Notes under the pieces: model-generated | Database searches by the model: none | What the model saw: the letters and a program-made list of their open reading frames with translations, nothing else | What the model was told of the DNA's origin: nothing | In this document: in pieces, positions 43,946 to 53,989 of the stretch | Numbering within the stretch: the stretch's first letter is position 1 | Layout of the letters: every line of letters begins with the position of its first letter | Position numbers and translations under genes: made by a program | Source: Dallia pectoralis | Taxonomy: Eukaryota; Chordata; Actinopteri; Esociformes; Umbridae | Reading direction: 5' to 3' | Assembly: GCA_029465975.1 (NCBI GenBank) | Contig: CM055728.1 | Coordinates: forward strand, 4,051,908 to 4,115,907 | DNA: 64,000 nt

Positions 43946-46138
43946 ATGCGAAGCCAACAAGATAGCCAGCGGAGCCTGATGGTGAGTGGATTCCTCGGGG
44001 GGGCAAGCTATAGCGCCCCGAAGGATGAAGCTCACTGTCGCACCACGGAGCAGTGGGACTGGCTTAAGCCGGAGACGCCCGAAGAGGAGTATAGGCGCCT
44101 CCGTGCTTACTTCGGGCATGAGCCACCTATGCTGTCAGGGCTGATTACATCGGGTCCGCGGTCCTTCCCGGAGGAAGGCAAGAGGGCACCCCGACAGCGT
44201 CCCAAGAAAGTTTTTGGGGGGGAGCTAAGGAGGTGTTCCGGGAGGACCGCGGAAAGAACACCCAGGGTCCTGGTGCTGCATGACCAGCCACCCACTGCTC
44301 CTGGGCTGCAGACAGGGGGGAGAAACCCCTTGAGCTACAGCCACAACCCCCGCCGTGGGAAGACCCTTTTCGGCCACCTACGTCAGGGACAGAAAAACCC
44401 CCGGAGGGGTTGGATGAACAGCCCTCGGCTGTTATTAGGACGTGGTGGAGGACATGGCTGGACTTCCAGGAGCCATCGCCTGAGATGGTCGCCACCACGC
44501 CTGCGCCCGAGATGGTCGCCACCACGCCTGCGCCCGAGATGGTCGCCACCACGCCTGGGCCTGAGATGGTCGCCACCACGCCTGCGCCTGAGATGGTCGC
44601 CACCACGCCTGCGCCCGAGATGGTCGCCACCACGCCTGCGTCCGAGATGGTCGCCACCACGCCAGCGCTCAAGATGGTTGCCGTCGTCACGCCAGCGCTC
44701 AAGATGGTTGCCGTCGTCACGCCAGCGCCCAAGATGGCTGTTGCCGTCACGCCAGCGCCCAAGATGGCTGCCGCCGTCACGCCAGCGCCCAAGATGGCTG
44801 TTGTCGTCACGCCAGCGCTCAAGATGGCGCCAAGCCAGCGCCAAGAGTCACGCCAGCGCCCAAGATGGCTGCCGCCGTCACGCCAGCGCCCAAGATGGCT
44901 GTTGTCGTCACGCCAGCGCCCAAGGTGGTTGCCGTCGTCACGCCAGCGCCCAAGATGGCTGTTGCCATCACGCCAGCGCTCAAGATGGCTGCCGTCGTCA
45001 CGCCAGCGCCCAAGATGGCTGCCGCATCGCCGCCCTCAATGGCTGCCGCATCGCCGCCCACAATGGCTGCCGCATCGCCGCCCACAATGGCTGCCGCATC
45101 GCCGCCCACAATGGCTGCCGCATCGCCGCCCACAATGGCTGCCGCATCGCCGCCCACAATGGCTGCCGCATCGCAGCCCACAATGGCTGCCGCCACGACT
45201 ACGCTCACGATGGGCGCCGCCACGACTACGCTCACGATGGCCGCCGCCACGACTACGCTCACGATGGCCGCCGCCACGACTACGCTCACGATGGCCGCCG
45301 CCACGACTACGCTCACGATGGCCGCGCCACGACTACGCTCACGATGGCCGCCGCCACGACTACGCTCACGATGGCCGCCGCCACGACTACGCTCACGATG
45401 GCCGCCGCCACGACTACGCTCACGATGGCCGCCGCCACGACTACGCTCACGATGGCCGCCGCCACGACTGCGCTCACGATGGCCGCCGCCACGACTGCGC
45501 TCACGATGGCCGCCGCCACGACTGCGCTCACGATGGCCGCCGCCACGACTGCGCTCACGATGGCCGCCGCCACGACTGCGCTCACGATGGCCGCCGCCAC
45601 GACTGCGCTCACGATGGCCGCCGCCACGACTGCGCTCACGATGGCCGCCGCCACGACTGCGCTCACGATGGCCGCCGCCACGACTGCGCTCACGATGGCC
45701 GCCGCCACGACTGCGCTCAGGATGGCCGCCGCCACGACTGCGCTCAGGATGGCCGCCGCCACGACTGCGCTCAGGATGGCCGCCGCCACGACTGCGCTCA
45801 CGATGGCCGCCGCCACGACTGCGCCACGATGGCCGCCGCCACGACTGCGCCCACGATGGCCGCCGCCACGACGGCGCCCACGATGGCCGCCGCCACGACT
45901 GCGCCCAAGATGGCCGCCGCCACGACGGCGCCCACGATGGCCGCGCCACGATGGCGCCACGATGGCCGCCGCCACGACGGCGCTCACGATGGCCGCCGCC
46001 ACGACGGCGCTCACGATGGCCGCCGCCACGACGGCGCTCACGATGGCGGACTCTGAGCCGCACAAGATGGCGGCCTCTCAGCCGCACAAGATGGCGGCCT
46101 CTCAGCCGCACAAGATGGCGGCCTTTCAGCCGCACTAG
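43946..46138 (+). CDS. Minisatellite-rich ORF of the LTR element (no pol, function unknown)
   Basis: An ATG two bases after the LTR opens 730 codons. The first 160 codons are non-repetitive and contain DEAHCRTTEQWDWLKPETPE, EEYRRLRAYFGHEPPMLSGL, and GPRSFPEEGKRAPRQRPKKV. A related sequence occurs in the decayed element at about 41360-41400, so this is likely a real family-specific leader (gag-position) protein, though I see no zinc knuckle or capsid motif. From about 44485 the ORF enters a tandem array encoding, depending on frame, MAAATTALT-, RWPPPRLRS- or HDGRRHDCA-type repeats. Small indels within the array move the Met-Ala-Ala frame between all three forward frames, yet none meets a stop (parallel ORFs 44410-46056 and 44865-46184). 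There is no protease, RT or integrase, so the element must be non-autonomous. Confidence 0.55.
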   Translation: MRSQQDSQRSLMVSGFLGGASYSAPKDEAHCRTTEQWDWLKPETPEEEYRRLRAYFGHEPPMLSGLITSGPRSFPEEGKRAPRQRPKKVFGGELRRCSGRTAERTPRVLVLHDQPPTAPGLQTGGRNPLSYSHNPRRGKTLFGHLRQGQKNPRRGWMNSPRLLLGRGGGHGWTSRSHRLRWSPPRLRPRWSPPRLRPRWSPPRLGLRWSPPRLRLRWSPPRLRPRWSPPRLRPRWSPPRQRSRWLPSSRQRSRWLPSSRQRPRWLLPSRQRPRWLPPSRQRPRWLLSSRQRSRWRQASAKSHASAQDGCRRHASAQDGCCRHASAQGGCRRHASAQDGCCHHASAQDGCRRHASAQDGCRIAALNGCRIAAHNGCRIAAHNGCRIAAHNGCRIAAHNGCRIAAHNGCRIAAHNGCRHDYAHDGRRHDYAHDGRRHDYAHDGRRHDYAHDGRRHDYAHDGRATTTLTMAAATTTLTMAAATTTLTMAAATTTLTMAAATTTLTMAAATTALTMAAATTALTMAAATTALTMAAATTALTMAAATTALTMAAATTALTMAAATTALTMAAATTALTMAAATTALTMAAATTALRMAAATTALRMAAATTALRMAAATTALTMAAATTAPRWPPPRLRPRWPPPRRRPRWPPPRLRPRWPPPRRRPRWPRHDGATMAAATTALTMAAATTALTMAAATTALTMADSEPHKMAASQPHKMAASQPHKMAAFQPH

Positions 46139-46175
46139 ATGGCGGCCTCTCAGCCGCACTAGATGGCGGCCTCTC
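44485..46175 (+). repeat. Five-block coding minisatellite with shared GATGG-core
   Basis: There are five successive blocks: 27-bp units GAGATGGTCGCCACCACG (about 44485-44660, peptide EMVATTPAP); 30-bp units AAGATGGCTGCCGTCGTCAC (about 44660-45020, KMAxVVTPAP); 24-bp units ATGGCTGCCGCATCGCCGCC (about 45020-45185, MAAASPPT); 27-bp units ATGGCCGCCGCCACGACTGC (about 45187-46040, MAAATTALT, about 30 copies); and 24-bp units AAGATGGCGGCCTCTCAGCC (46060-46175, KMAASQPH). All periods are multiples of three. The ATGGYNGCC core is kept while the rest of the unit changes from block to block. The array is GC- and CpG-rich against AT-rich surroundings. Confidence 0.95.
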
Positions 46176-46322
46176 AGCCACTGAGGCCTATTCAGGGCTG
46201 GACCTGCGGTCCTGGACTGACCCTTTTGGGTTTGACTGTGGGTTCTCTCCCTGTTGCTCCCTTGTTTTGGTTTTGTGTTTCCGTTCGGCTATCTGGGGAG
46301 CTAGCCTTTTAGTGGGGGATAC

Positions 46323-46720
46323 TGTCACGATTGGTGTGGTGGCGTTGCTACACTTCCATTTCGGTGATCCACTTCCGTGTTTTTGTTCTCACTAGCTGTG
46401 ATTACTTCCTCTTTCACGTGGTCACAGCTGTTAGTAATCTGTCACTTTATCTGGGATATAAGAGGGTCGCGAGCAGTGCACTCGTTGCTTCGCATTGTTA
46501 CAAGTCACATCGATATTAGTGGTGAGTGTTGGGAGATGTACTGTTGATGTTGAACGTTTTTGTATAAGACGCTATATGCACACTTTAATTTCCTGTCACA
46601 GTATACTCTTTTCGCCGTTTACGGTTTGTTTTATGTTCATCATTAATAAAACCTGTTCTAAAACGGATTACCTGGCTCTGCACCTGGCTCCTCCACACTA
46701 CACCCTAACGGTTCGTGACA
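46323..46720 (+). repeat. 3' LTR of the pol-less LTR retroelement
   Basis: It has the same length (398 bp) as the 5' LTR. By eye I count four substitutions between them. It is preceded by a short purine tract AGTGGGGGATAC (polypurine-tract position) and followed by the second AACGC target copy at 46721-46725. Confidence 0.95.
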
Positions 46721-47470
46721 AACGCTGTTAAATGTAAGGTTGTGTGCAATTCCTTAATTTATTCAATCACCAATTAAGCAGGTCTGGAGTTGATTCCAGA
46801 TGTGGGGTTTGCATTTGGAGGCTGTTAATGAAATATCGGAGAAAAAGCAGGAAAATTATGAGTGGCAAAATGAACAGTTTGGTACATTCTGAGAAAAAAA
46901 GGCACTGGTTAGCTCTGCAACACAAAAATGCATGGATGTCCAATTGGGCTGAATGTAGGATACTTTCCATGAAATAAAAACACCTTCAAAACATCCAGCC
47001 AGTGAAGAACGGATGTAGGCATATCATTACCCAAGTCTACCATTTAAAAGACAAGCGCAAATACAGAGGGTTCACCACAAGGTGCAAGCCTCTACAATAT
47101 AAAAGGCCAGATTAGGGTTGGCCAAAAAGATAGCTAAAAAAGCCAGTCCTGTTCTGCAGCAGCATTCTTTGCATTGGCCAACCTGTATCAGAATGATGGG
47201 AAGAAAAAAGTATAGAAAAGGCTTGGAACGGCTCATGATACCAAGCATACCAAATCATCTATAAAACACGGTGGAGGCAGTGTGATGGCATGGGCACAAG
47301 TCAAAGGTCGCTAGTTACTAGTCTTAATTGATGATGTCACAGAAGACAGAAGCAGACGGATAAATTCTGAAGTGTAAATGGATATATTGTCTGCTCAGGT
47401 TTAGTCAAATTCAGCAAAGATGATTGGGCGGGGCTTTACTTTACAGATGGACAATGACCTAAAACTATCC

Positions 47471-48087
47471 TATTTCAATTTCCGTGGCTAACTGTAGGTG
47501 TTTGGTTTGTGCTCAGATGCTAGAGCAATTAGTTCCTCATCCTGATTAGCAAATGTAACATTAACACTGTTTACTTCTCAGCAGAGAACGCTGTGTAGAC
47601 AGACGATCAGTTAGGCACACATGCAATAAATACAATCTTCAGGCTCACTCAGACTTCTTGTTTGTCCTTAGTAATTTCCTCTCCCGCTTTCTGGCCTTGT
47701 GCTGGCTTCTAGCAATTTAACAACACAAAAGTATAAGCATCAGACACTAGTCATGGGTGATGAACATTGCCTCAATCATGTGAACTGTTAAGCAGGGGTA
47801 CAGAAATCACAGCATGCTGAGGAGGGCTTGTTCATAGAAAATCTCCCCGGAAAGAGGATAATTGATGACTGAATTTCCGGCTCACCCACTTATACTTGAA
47901 TTGAGAGGACCTCACGTCACTGGTTGCTCTGTTTGTCTCCAGCAGAAGTTTTTAATTGGTTAGAACTGGGATGAATCCAGTGTTCCATAATGTATTTTGT
48001 TTGTAAAAAATGTCCTTAAACTTCTGTTGGATATTTCAATACACCTTTCTAGCAATACTGTTTACTTTGTTTTTTTTCTTCTTACAG
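47471..48087 (+). other. Sequence upstream of the LRRN coding exon
   Basis: No repeat is recognised. The stretch ends in a strong polypyrimidine tract and acceptor (TTTTTTTTCTTCTTACAG, AG at 48086-48087), which would start the LRRN coding exon 90 bp before its ATG. Confidence 0.55.
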
Positions 48088-48177
48088 GACTAGATGACCA
48101 AAGCACCGTTCTGCTATTGAGGGAGCCAGTGTTTTAGCTGTCAAAACGTTACCACGATTACTTTTTTCCACTGCAAC

Positions 48178-50400
48178 ATGGGAGGATCTAGAATTTCTGC
48201 TCAGCTGATTACTGTATTCCTGACCGTGTTCCAGAATGCAGAAACTGCTTCTCTCTGCCCAGCACAGTGTGTATGTGAAACACGTCCATGGTACACTCCT
48301 CAATCAGTGTATCATCAAGCAAAAACGGTGGACTGCAATGAGCTTCATCTTAGCAGGGTCCCATGGAATATTTCAGGGGACACCCAGGTGCTTCTCCTCC
48401 AGAGTAATAACATCTCCTCTGTGACTGTGGAGTTCCAGAGAGTAATCAACCTCACTGAGTTGGACCTCTCACAAAACCACTTTACGCAGATCCAAGACAT
48501 AGGACTGCATAACCTTACTCAGCTTGTCACTCTCTACCTTGAGGAAAACCAGGTAAAAGAATTGCAAGATCTCTGTCTAAAGGATCTTGACAGTTTGGAA
48601 GAGCTTTACATCAACCACAACCAAATCTCCTTCATTGGGCCTAAAGCCTTCTCCGGTCTGAGAAACCTCCTTAGGCTCCATCTCAACTCAAACAGGCTGG
48701 TGGTCATAAACAGCCAATGGTTTGAGTCAATCCCTAACCTGGAGATCCTCATGATAGGGGAAAACCCCATCCTGGGGTTACATCATATGACCTTCCACCC
48801 CTTATCAAAGTTGCATAGTCTGGTGCTAGCTGGCATGGGCCTCAGAGATGTACCTTCAGGAGTCTTTCAGGGATTGGAGTACCTGGAAAGTCTGTCTTTC
48901 TTTGATAACAAACTAACAACAGTCCCCAAAGATGCCCTCCGGGTCTTACCAAATCTGAAGTTTTTAGACCTTAACAAGAATCCAATTGTCCGTGTGCAAG
49001 AGGGAGACTTTTGTGATTTTCTCCATCTTGAGGAATTGAGTCTCAACAACATGGAGGAGATGGTTGTCATCGATCGTGGTGCGTTCTCCAACCTCCCAGA
49101 AATGGCAAAACTGGAAATGTATAACAACCCCCATTTAGCCTACATTGATCGTGCAGCTTTCATTGACATGGGTGGCCTGCACACTTTATTACTTCACAAC
49201 AATGACATCAGCCTCTTGTCAAATGAGGTTTTATCCTCCTTCCCTAACCTGGATGAAGTGAGCCTCCACAGTAACCCCCTCAGGTGTGACTGTCTCTCTA
49301 ACTGGGGACCAGTCTTTGGGAACCAGTCTACCCTTAAGCTGCTAGAGTCCCAGATCACCCTCTGTGCCTCACCTCCCAATCTAGTTGGCCATGCCCTCCA
49401 GGCAGTGGTCACCACCAGTTGGAATGTTGTCAGCAATACTTGCCTCCCTCATATCTTTCTCCACACATTCCCGCCTATGCTTAATGTCACTGCAGGACAA
49501 CCCCTGACTCTAGACTGTTGGGCTGTTTCTGATCCTGCACCTCAGTTTTACTGGGTAACACCCACAGGAGACAAGGTTACTACTGAGGCTGTCTCCGCAG
49601 TCTTGGTGGATGGCATAAGCACAAGGAAACATAGACTGCAAGAACAGGGGTCTCTTGAGATTCTCCATGTTGAACCAGCCGATTCAGGTTTGTATACATG
49701 TGTTGCATGGAACACAGAGGGGGCAGACACACGTAGTGTGTCAGTGTATGTGAAAAAAGGAGACTGGAATGGGGGCAAACAGAATGAATGGGGCCACATG
49801 GCAAACGCCACAGGTGCCCTGGTGGTCCTGGCTAAGATCATTCACTCCCATTCAGTGGTTTTGGAGTGGAAACTCGACCCTCCCCTCCTCCATGGCCAAG
49901 AGGCACCTCAGGCCAAATGGACTAGTGCAACCTTGAAGATTGACAACTCTCAGATCAGCTATACAGCCATGGTTCCAGTTGATGTTCAGGAATACAACCT
50001 GACTCACCTGTTGCCTTCAACAGAGTACAGGGTCTGTCTGACCATGTCAGCCACAGAGCAACAGGTGCAGCACACCTGCATTAACGTGACTACGAAGGAG
50101 GCCAGTTTTGCTGTGGAGATGGTTGCCCAACCCACCAATGTGGCGCTTGCAGCTTTTATGGGTTCCATATTTGCTATCTGTATCATGGCCCTGCTGGTCT
50201 TTTACATGGGAAGGCGTATGAAGAAGAAATCATGTCACCACTCCTTGAAGAAATACATGCAGCAAGCCACCTCCATCCCCCTGAATGAGTTATACCCTCC
50301 CCTGATCAACCTGTGGGAGAATGAGACTGAGAAAGAGAAAGAGGGCCCTGTAGATCCCCAGAGTTCTCAGATAGACACCTCAAAGACGTACATGTGGTAA
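48178..50400 (+). CDS. Leucine-rich repeat neuronal (LRRN) family transmembrane protein
   Basis: A single-exon 740-aa type I membrane protein, complete from ATG (A at -3, G at +4) to TAA. Residues 1-25 form a signal peptide. Residues 26-65 are a cysteine-rich LRR N-cap (CPAQCVCETRPWYTPQS, with VDCNEL). About twelve leucine-rich repeats follow (68-366), then an LRR C-cap (NPLRCDC at 366-372). An Ig-like domain lies at about 430-525 (Cys447 and Cys508 in DSGLYTCVAWN), an FN3-like domain at about 550-640, and a membrane helix at about 656-678. The basic cytoplasmic tail has HHSLKKYMQ, SIPLNELYPPLINLWE and the C-terminus YMW, as in LRRN1 and LRRN3. LRRN proteins are neuronal cell-surface molecules thought to act in adhesion and axon or synapse development. 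At least eight N-glycosylation sequons lie in the ectodomain. It resembles LRRN1/LRRN3 in the tail and LRRN2 in RPWYTP, so I leave the paralogue open. Confidence 0.95.
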   Translation: MGGSRISAQLITVFLTVFQNAETASLCPAQCVCETRPWYTPQSVYHQAKTVDCNELHLSRVPWNISGDTQVLLLQSNNISSVTVEFQRVINLTELDLSQNHFTQIQDIGLHNLTQLVTLYLEENQVKELQDLCLKDLDSLEELYINHNQISFIGPKAFSGLRNLLRLHLNSNRLVVINSQWFESIPNLEILMIGENPILGLHHMTFHPLSKLHSLVLAGMGLRDVPSGVFQGLEYLESLSFFDNKLTTVPKDALRVLPNLKFLDLNKNPIVRVQEGDFCDFLHLEELSLNNMEEMVVIDRGAFSNLPEMAKLEMYNNPHLAYIDRAAFIDMGGLHTLLLHNNDISLLSNEVLSSFPNLDEVSLHSNPLRCDCLSNWGPVFGNQSTLKLLESQITLCASPPNLVGHALQAVVTTSWNVVSNTCLPHIFLHTFPPMLNVTAGQPLTLDCWAVSDPAPQFYWVTPTGDKVTTEAVSAVLVDGISTRKHRLQEQGSLEILHVEPADSGLYTCVAWNTEGADTRSVSVYVKKGDWNGGKQNEWGHMANATGALVVLAKIIHSHSVVLEWKLDPPLLHGQEAPQAKWTSATLKIDNSQISYTAMVPVDVQEYNLTHLLPSTEYRVCLTMSATEQQVQHTCINVTTKEASFAVEMVAQPTNVALAAFMGSIFAICIMALLVFYMGRRMKKKSCHHSLKKYMQQATSIPLNELYPPLINLWENETEKEKEGPVDPQSSQIDTSKTYMW

Positions 50401-53034
50401 TAATAATAATGAGAATGAAAAGAGACATTTATTTACTATATGTATACTATATATAATCTTAGTTACTGCTCAGTTTTGAGATAAGTTTTAATTGCAAAAT
50501 ATAAGATATTTTTAGACTGAAGATCTTTCACTCAAGCACACTTAGATGTCCTGATGAATAATGACACTATTGTATTGAAGTTGTTACATAAGGAAATATG
50601 CGGGGTGGGGCAGGTATGAAGTTTCTACTGCCACACACCTCTATAGTACTTTGTAACATCAAGCATGTGTTCTTTATGTAAATCACATTTTAGATGATGT
50701 TTCACTAAATATATATACAAAATTATACAAATGTTGGCTAGAGCACTTAGACCAGGACATGTTCACTGCTGCTTACTAATACCAAATCACACTAGGATAT
50801 CTTGCATGTCAACCTGCATGTTCTTCCTGTGCTCTTGAATATTTTGTCTGGTACATTTTATCTCCCTTCACTTTTAAATATGCAGGTGTATTAGCTGACA
50901 ACAAACTTTTTTGTGTCAAAGGATGACTTAAACAAAAATGTACTTTAGCTGAGCTGATACTTTTTTAATTTGATATTCTGTTGAATTTGTTAACTATGAT
51001 TAGAAACATCTTACATATGACAAGTGAATTGAAATACCTTTATTATATAGCTGGTATCCAATTGACATTCAAGTGCAAGTAGTAGTTTTAAGGGTATTAT
51101 GAAATAACTACCTGGTGTGTACTTGAATGTCATGACCATTTAAATGCGTTTTCCATATTTTGATTATTCTGTTAATTTTTCGTGATATAGATTTCGTATC
51201 ACCCAGGACCAAAACGTACTTAAATTCATAGCTTCTCGTCTGCCATTGTATTTATTGTGCATTACAAATCACATCAAATACTTCATATAATGCATTTCTT
51301 ACAATTAAATGCATTCCAGGGTTTTTTAAATATGTGAGCTTACACATAAAAAAACTGCTTTTGAATGTTTGTATGTATTTATAATTTTGTTAATTTGCGT
51401 CTCATCTCTTTAGATAAATGGTTTAATGGAAACACTTGCATTTTAGCAAGGCTATACAGGATAAATTACCCAATTTTTTAAACGTAATTTATAAACCTAG
51501 ATCAACACAATTTTAGGCAGATATTTTTGAGAATCACTGCATGATCCAGTACAGTTGGTGGCAACGATACCATGCATTTTCTTTCAGATAAAAAGAACAT
51601 GTACTATCAACTGTACAACATTTTATTGTGGTTAATTACACAATATATATTTTCTTTAGAAATATTTGTAAAACATAATTAGTTACGGTTTTACACAATG
51701 GCCAGTTATTGCATGACTTATCAATATATTTTTTACTGTTTATTATCTTATTGTTTTCAACTGTTTAAAACATGTTCAACTGTATTCATGTTTCATGAAG
51801 ATAAAACATGAATTTAATATATAAAAGTAAGATGTAATATTTATTCAAATTGCAATGCTTTAAGTTGTTGGAGTATGCTCATCTAAATGTCTTACCAGAA
51901 CCAAAATATAAGTTCAGCGTTTAATTCTAGCATATCTAGAATTTGTGATTTCAATGGTCTACGGGTGACATTTGTTTTTGACTCAAATAAACAAGTTGTT
52001 AATATACATAAGATGAGGACACTACTTTGTTTTTCGTTGCATAACTCAATACAACATCTCAAAATGTTATGTTTTGTTTATGCATTTTCTTATGAATATT
52101 TAATGTATATGAACACAAATCATGTTTTAATTAATGTATTCAGAAAGAGGTTTTCAAAACAGTAAAGCCAAGAAATATTAGAAAGAGTTTGTGTGTATAG
52201 TTACATAACATGCACATAACCATAATAACAACAGATCGAATATATCTTTTGATCTATCAAAATGCTTTAGCAATAGGATAAATCACTAAACAAAGTGTTG
52301 TGGACTAAAACTGGCCTTCAAGAAAAGAATGAAAAGTTATCAAATTTAAATAATTTTATCCAACTTGACATTAAAATGCAGGGTATTTTGTATTATCAAG
52401 CATAATCTATTCATTGAACTCAACATTTCATTTATCTCAACACTTTAGACATACCAGTCTTTGCTCAATAGTTAATGGGTGGTGACTGTTTGAAGACATG
52501 TATCACTTGACAATAAATCTGGATCTATTGATTTGAATTTCCTGTGTTATTGTTTTTATTGTCATATCTCTTGGAAGTATGCAGTAAATCCACAAAAAAA
52601 ACTATAGAGCTGACAAAGACAAAAAATAAGTCCCACATGTATTGCACATTGTACGGTAAACTAGCATGGACATTACCAGTCAAAAGTTGGGAAATATATT
52701 CATTCAAGAGTATTTCATTATATTGACTATTTTACACATTCTTTCTTGACATTTACAGAAGACATCAAAAGTATGAAAAAACACATTTAGAAGCATGTTG
52801 TAACATGAAAAGTGTTTAAAAAATATGCATACGCATATCGTTTTCAAAATTGGAAAATCATAGACCCAGTCAGCTTGTCAGGTGGCTCCCTTAATGTTTT
52901 CTACAGATTTTATTATCAGTGCATAAAGTTCTGCAATCAACTGCTTAGTAAGGCGCTTGACAACCATGCTCTCCATTAAACATGGGATGTCACTTTCTCA
53001 TCCTCGATTCCCAGGTTTCCTCAAGAACTAAAAA
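50401..53034 (+). other. LRRN 3' untranslated region and downstream spacer
   Basis: AT-rich and without recognised repeats. AATAAA candidates for the LRRN transcript include 51986-51991 and 52512-52517, so the 3' UTR could be up to about 2.1 kb. I cannot choose between them. Confidence 0.45.
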
Positions 53035-53180
53035 AACATGAAGACGGCTCAATGTATCCTGGAGCGGCACCTCAGGAAATCAGAGCTTGCTCTATATGAA
53101 ATGGTCAATCAGGAGTACCAAAAAGCTTATTCTAATGCCATAAAAGAGGCATGGTTGAAGTTCCTCTCCAATCAATAAAA
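53035..53180 (+). mobile_element. LINE coding fragment
   Basis: The + strand frame reads LERHLRKSELALYEMVNQEY followed by QKAYSNAIKEAW, resembling the linker region before the RT of fish LINEs (LERxLRKSGL…). It is short and isolated. Confidence 0.45.
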
Positions 53181-53349
53181 AAATTTGGACATAAGTCATT
53201 AAAACTCTATTATATAATCACTTCACAGATTTCTTGTTAATAAACTATTTATTTGGCAAGTCAGTTTGGACATCTACTTTGTGCATGACACAAGTATTTC
53301 CAACAATTTATAACAGACACATTATTTCACTTATAATTCACAATAAGCC

Positions 53350-53512
53350 TACTAGGCATGGCCTTGTGTCGGACTGTTCTTGTGTGTTTGCTCTGTTTGC
53401 ACTGTTCGTGTACATTTTAAAATCTGTGTTCTAAATTCTGCAGCTTGAGGTCAGAACAAATTCCTTGTGTGTGTAAACAGACTTGCCGAATAACCCTAAT
53501 TCTGATTAAGTA
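53350..53512 (+). mobile_element. Rex1-like LINE 3' tail
   Basis: AACAAATTCCTTGTGTGTGT, then ACTTGCCGAATAACCCTAAT and TCTGATT, match the usual 3' end of fish Rex1-type LINEs. Confidence 0.6.
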
Positions 53513-53989
53513 ATTAACAGTGCATTGTGCTGATGTAATGCATTAACGTTCTTTGATTTCACGTCGGTGACCGGATTTTGATTGTCCCATACGCATGGAA
53601 AATGTTAAAAGACCTAGATAGAACTACAGGTAATATTTTTCACGCTTTTCTTTTCAATCAGTTCAACCATGCTCACCTGTGTTTTTCCCTCAACTCTGTC
53701 TTGGTCCCTTGTTTACCTGTGTATTTAGTTTGGTACTTATTCCAGCTCTGGTTGGAAAACTCATTGTTTTATGTTCTGTTCTGATGTTTATGTAACGTTT
53801 ATGTGTTTTTCATGTAAAGACACATTTGTCCTGCTACTCCCTGTTGATCTGACAGTACTGCTCACACAGGAGACACATTCTGTCTCCTAGAGATGGAAGT
53901 ACTTTGGTGTGAAAAGTGCCAATCAATCCTAGAACCACAGCAAAGGACCTTGTAAGCTACACATGGGGAGAAAGATCATACTTTTTAGA

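Larger units (their letters stand above)
41691..47470 (+). mobile_element. Tc1-like transposon split by two later insertions
   Basis: Three pieces belong together: 41691-41850 (with CCTATTTTTCAAGGGACCAA AAGTAATTG), 43517-43545 (AAAAGTAATTGGACAATTAA…AACGC) and 46721-47470. The last contains CAGAGGGTTCACCACAAGGT, GTGGAGGCAGTGTGATGGCA, and CAGATGGACAATGACC, a degenerate transposase on the + strand. The first gap is filled by a Rex3 copy and the second by an LTR element, each flanked by its own target duplication. The right terminal repeat is lost. Confidence 0.8.

Noticed and set aside
43718..46138. An 806-residue host protein rich in Arg, Pro and Trp
   Set aside because: It begins in one LTR, is bounded by a second LTR with target duplications, and its composition comes from a minisatellite read in shifting frames. 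The parallel frames are equally open.
44819..46159. A 446-residue antisense ORF (GGGHRERSR repeats)
   Set aside because: It is the complement of the same minisatellite and has no independent start context or conserved sequence.
48867..49841. Minus-strand ORFs of 80-97 codons within the LRRN gene
   Set aside because: They are shadows of the strongly conserved + strand coding exon.
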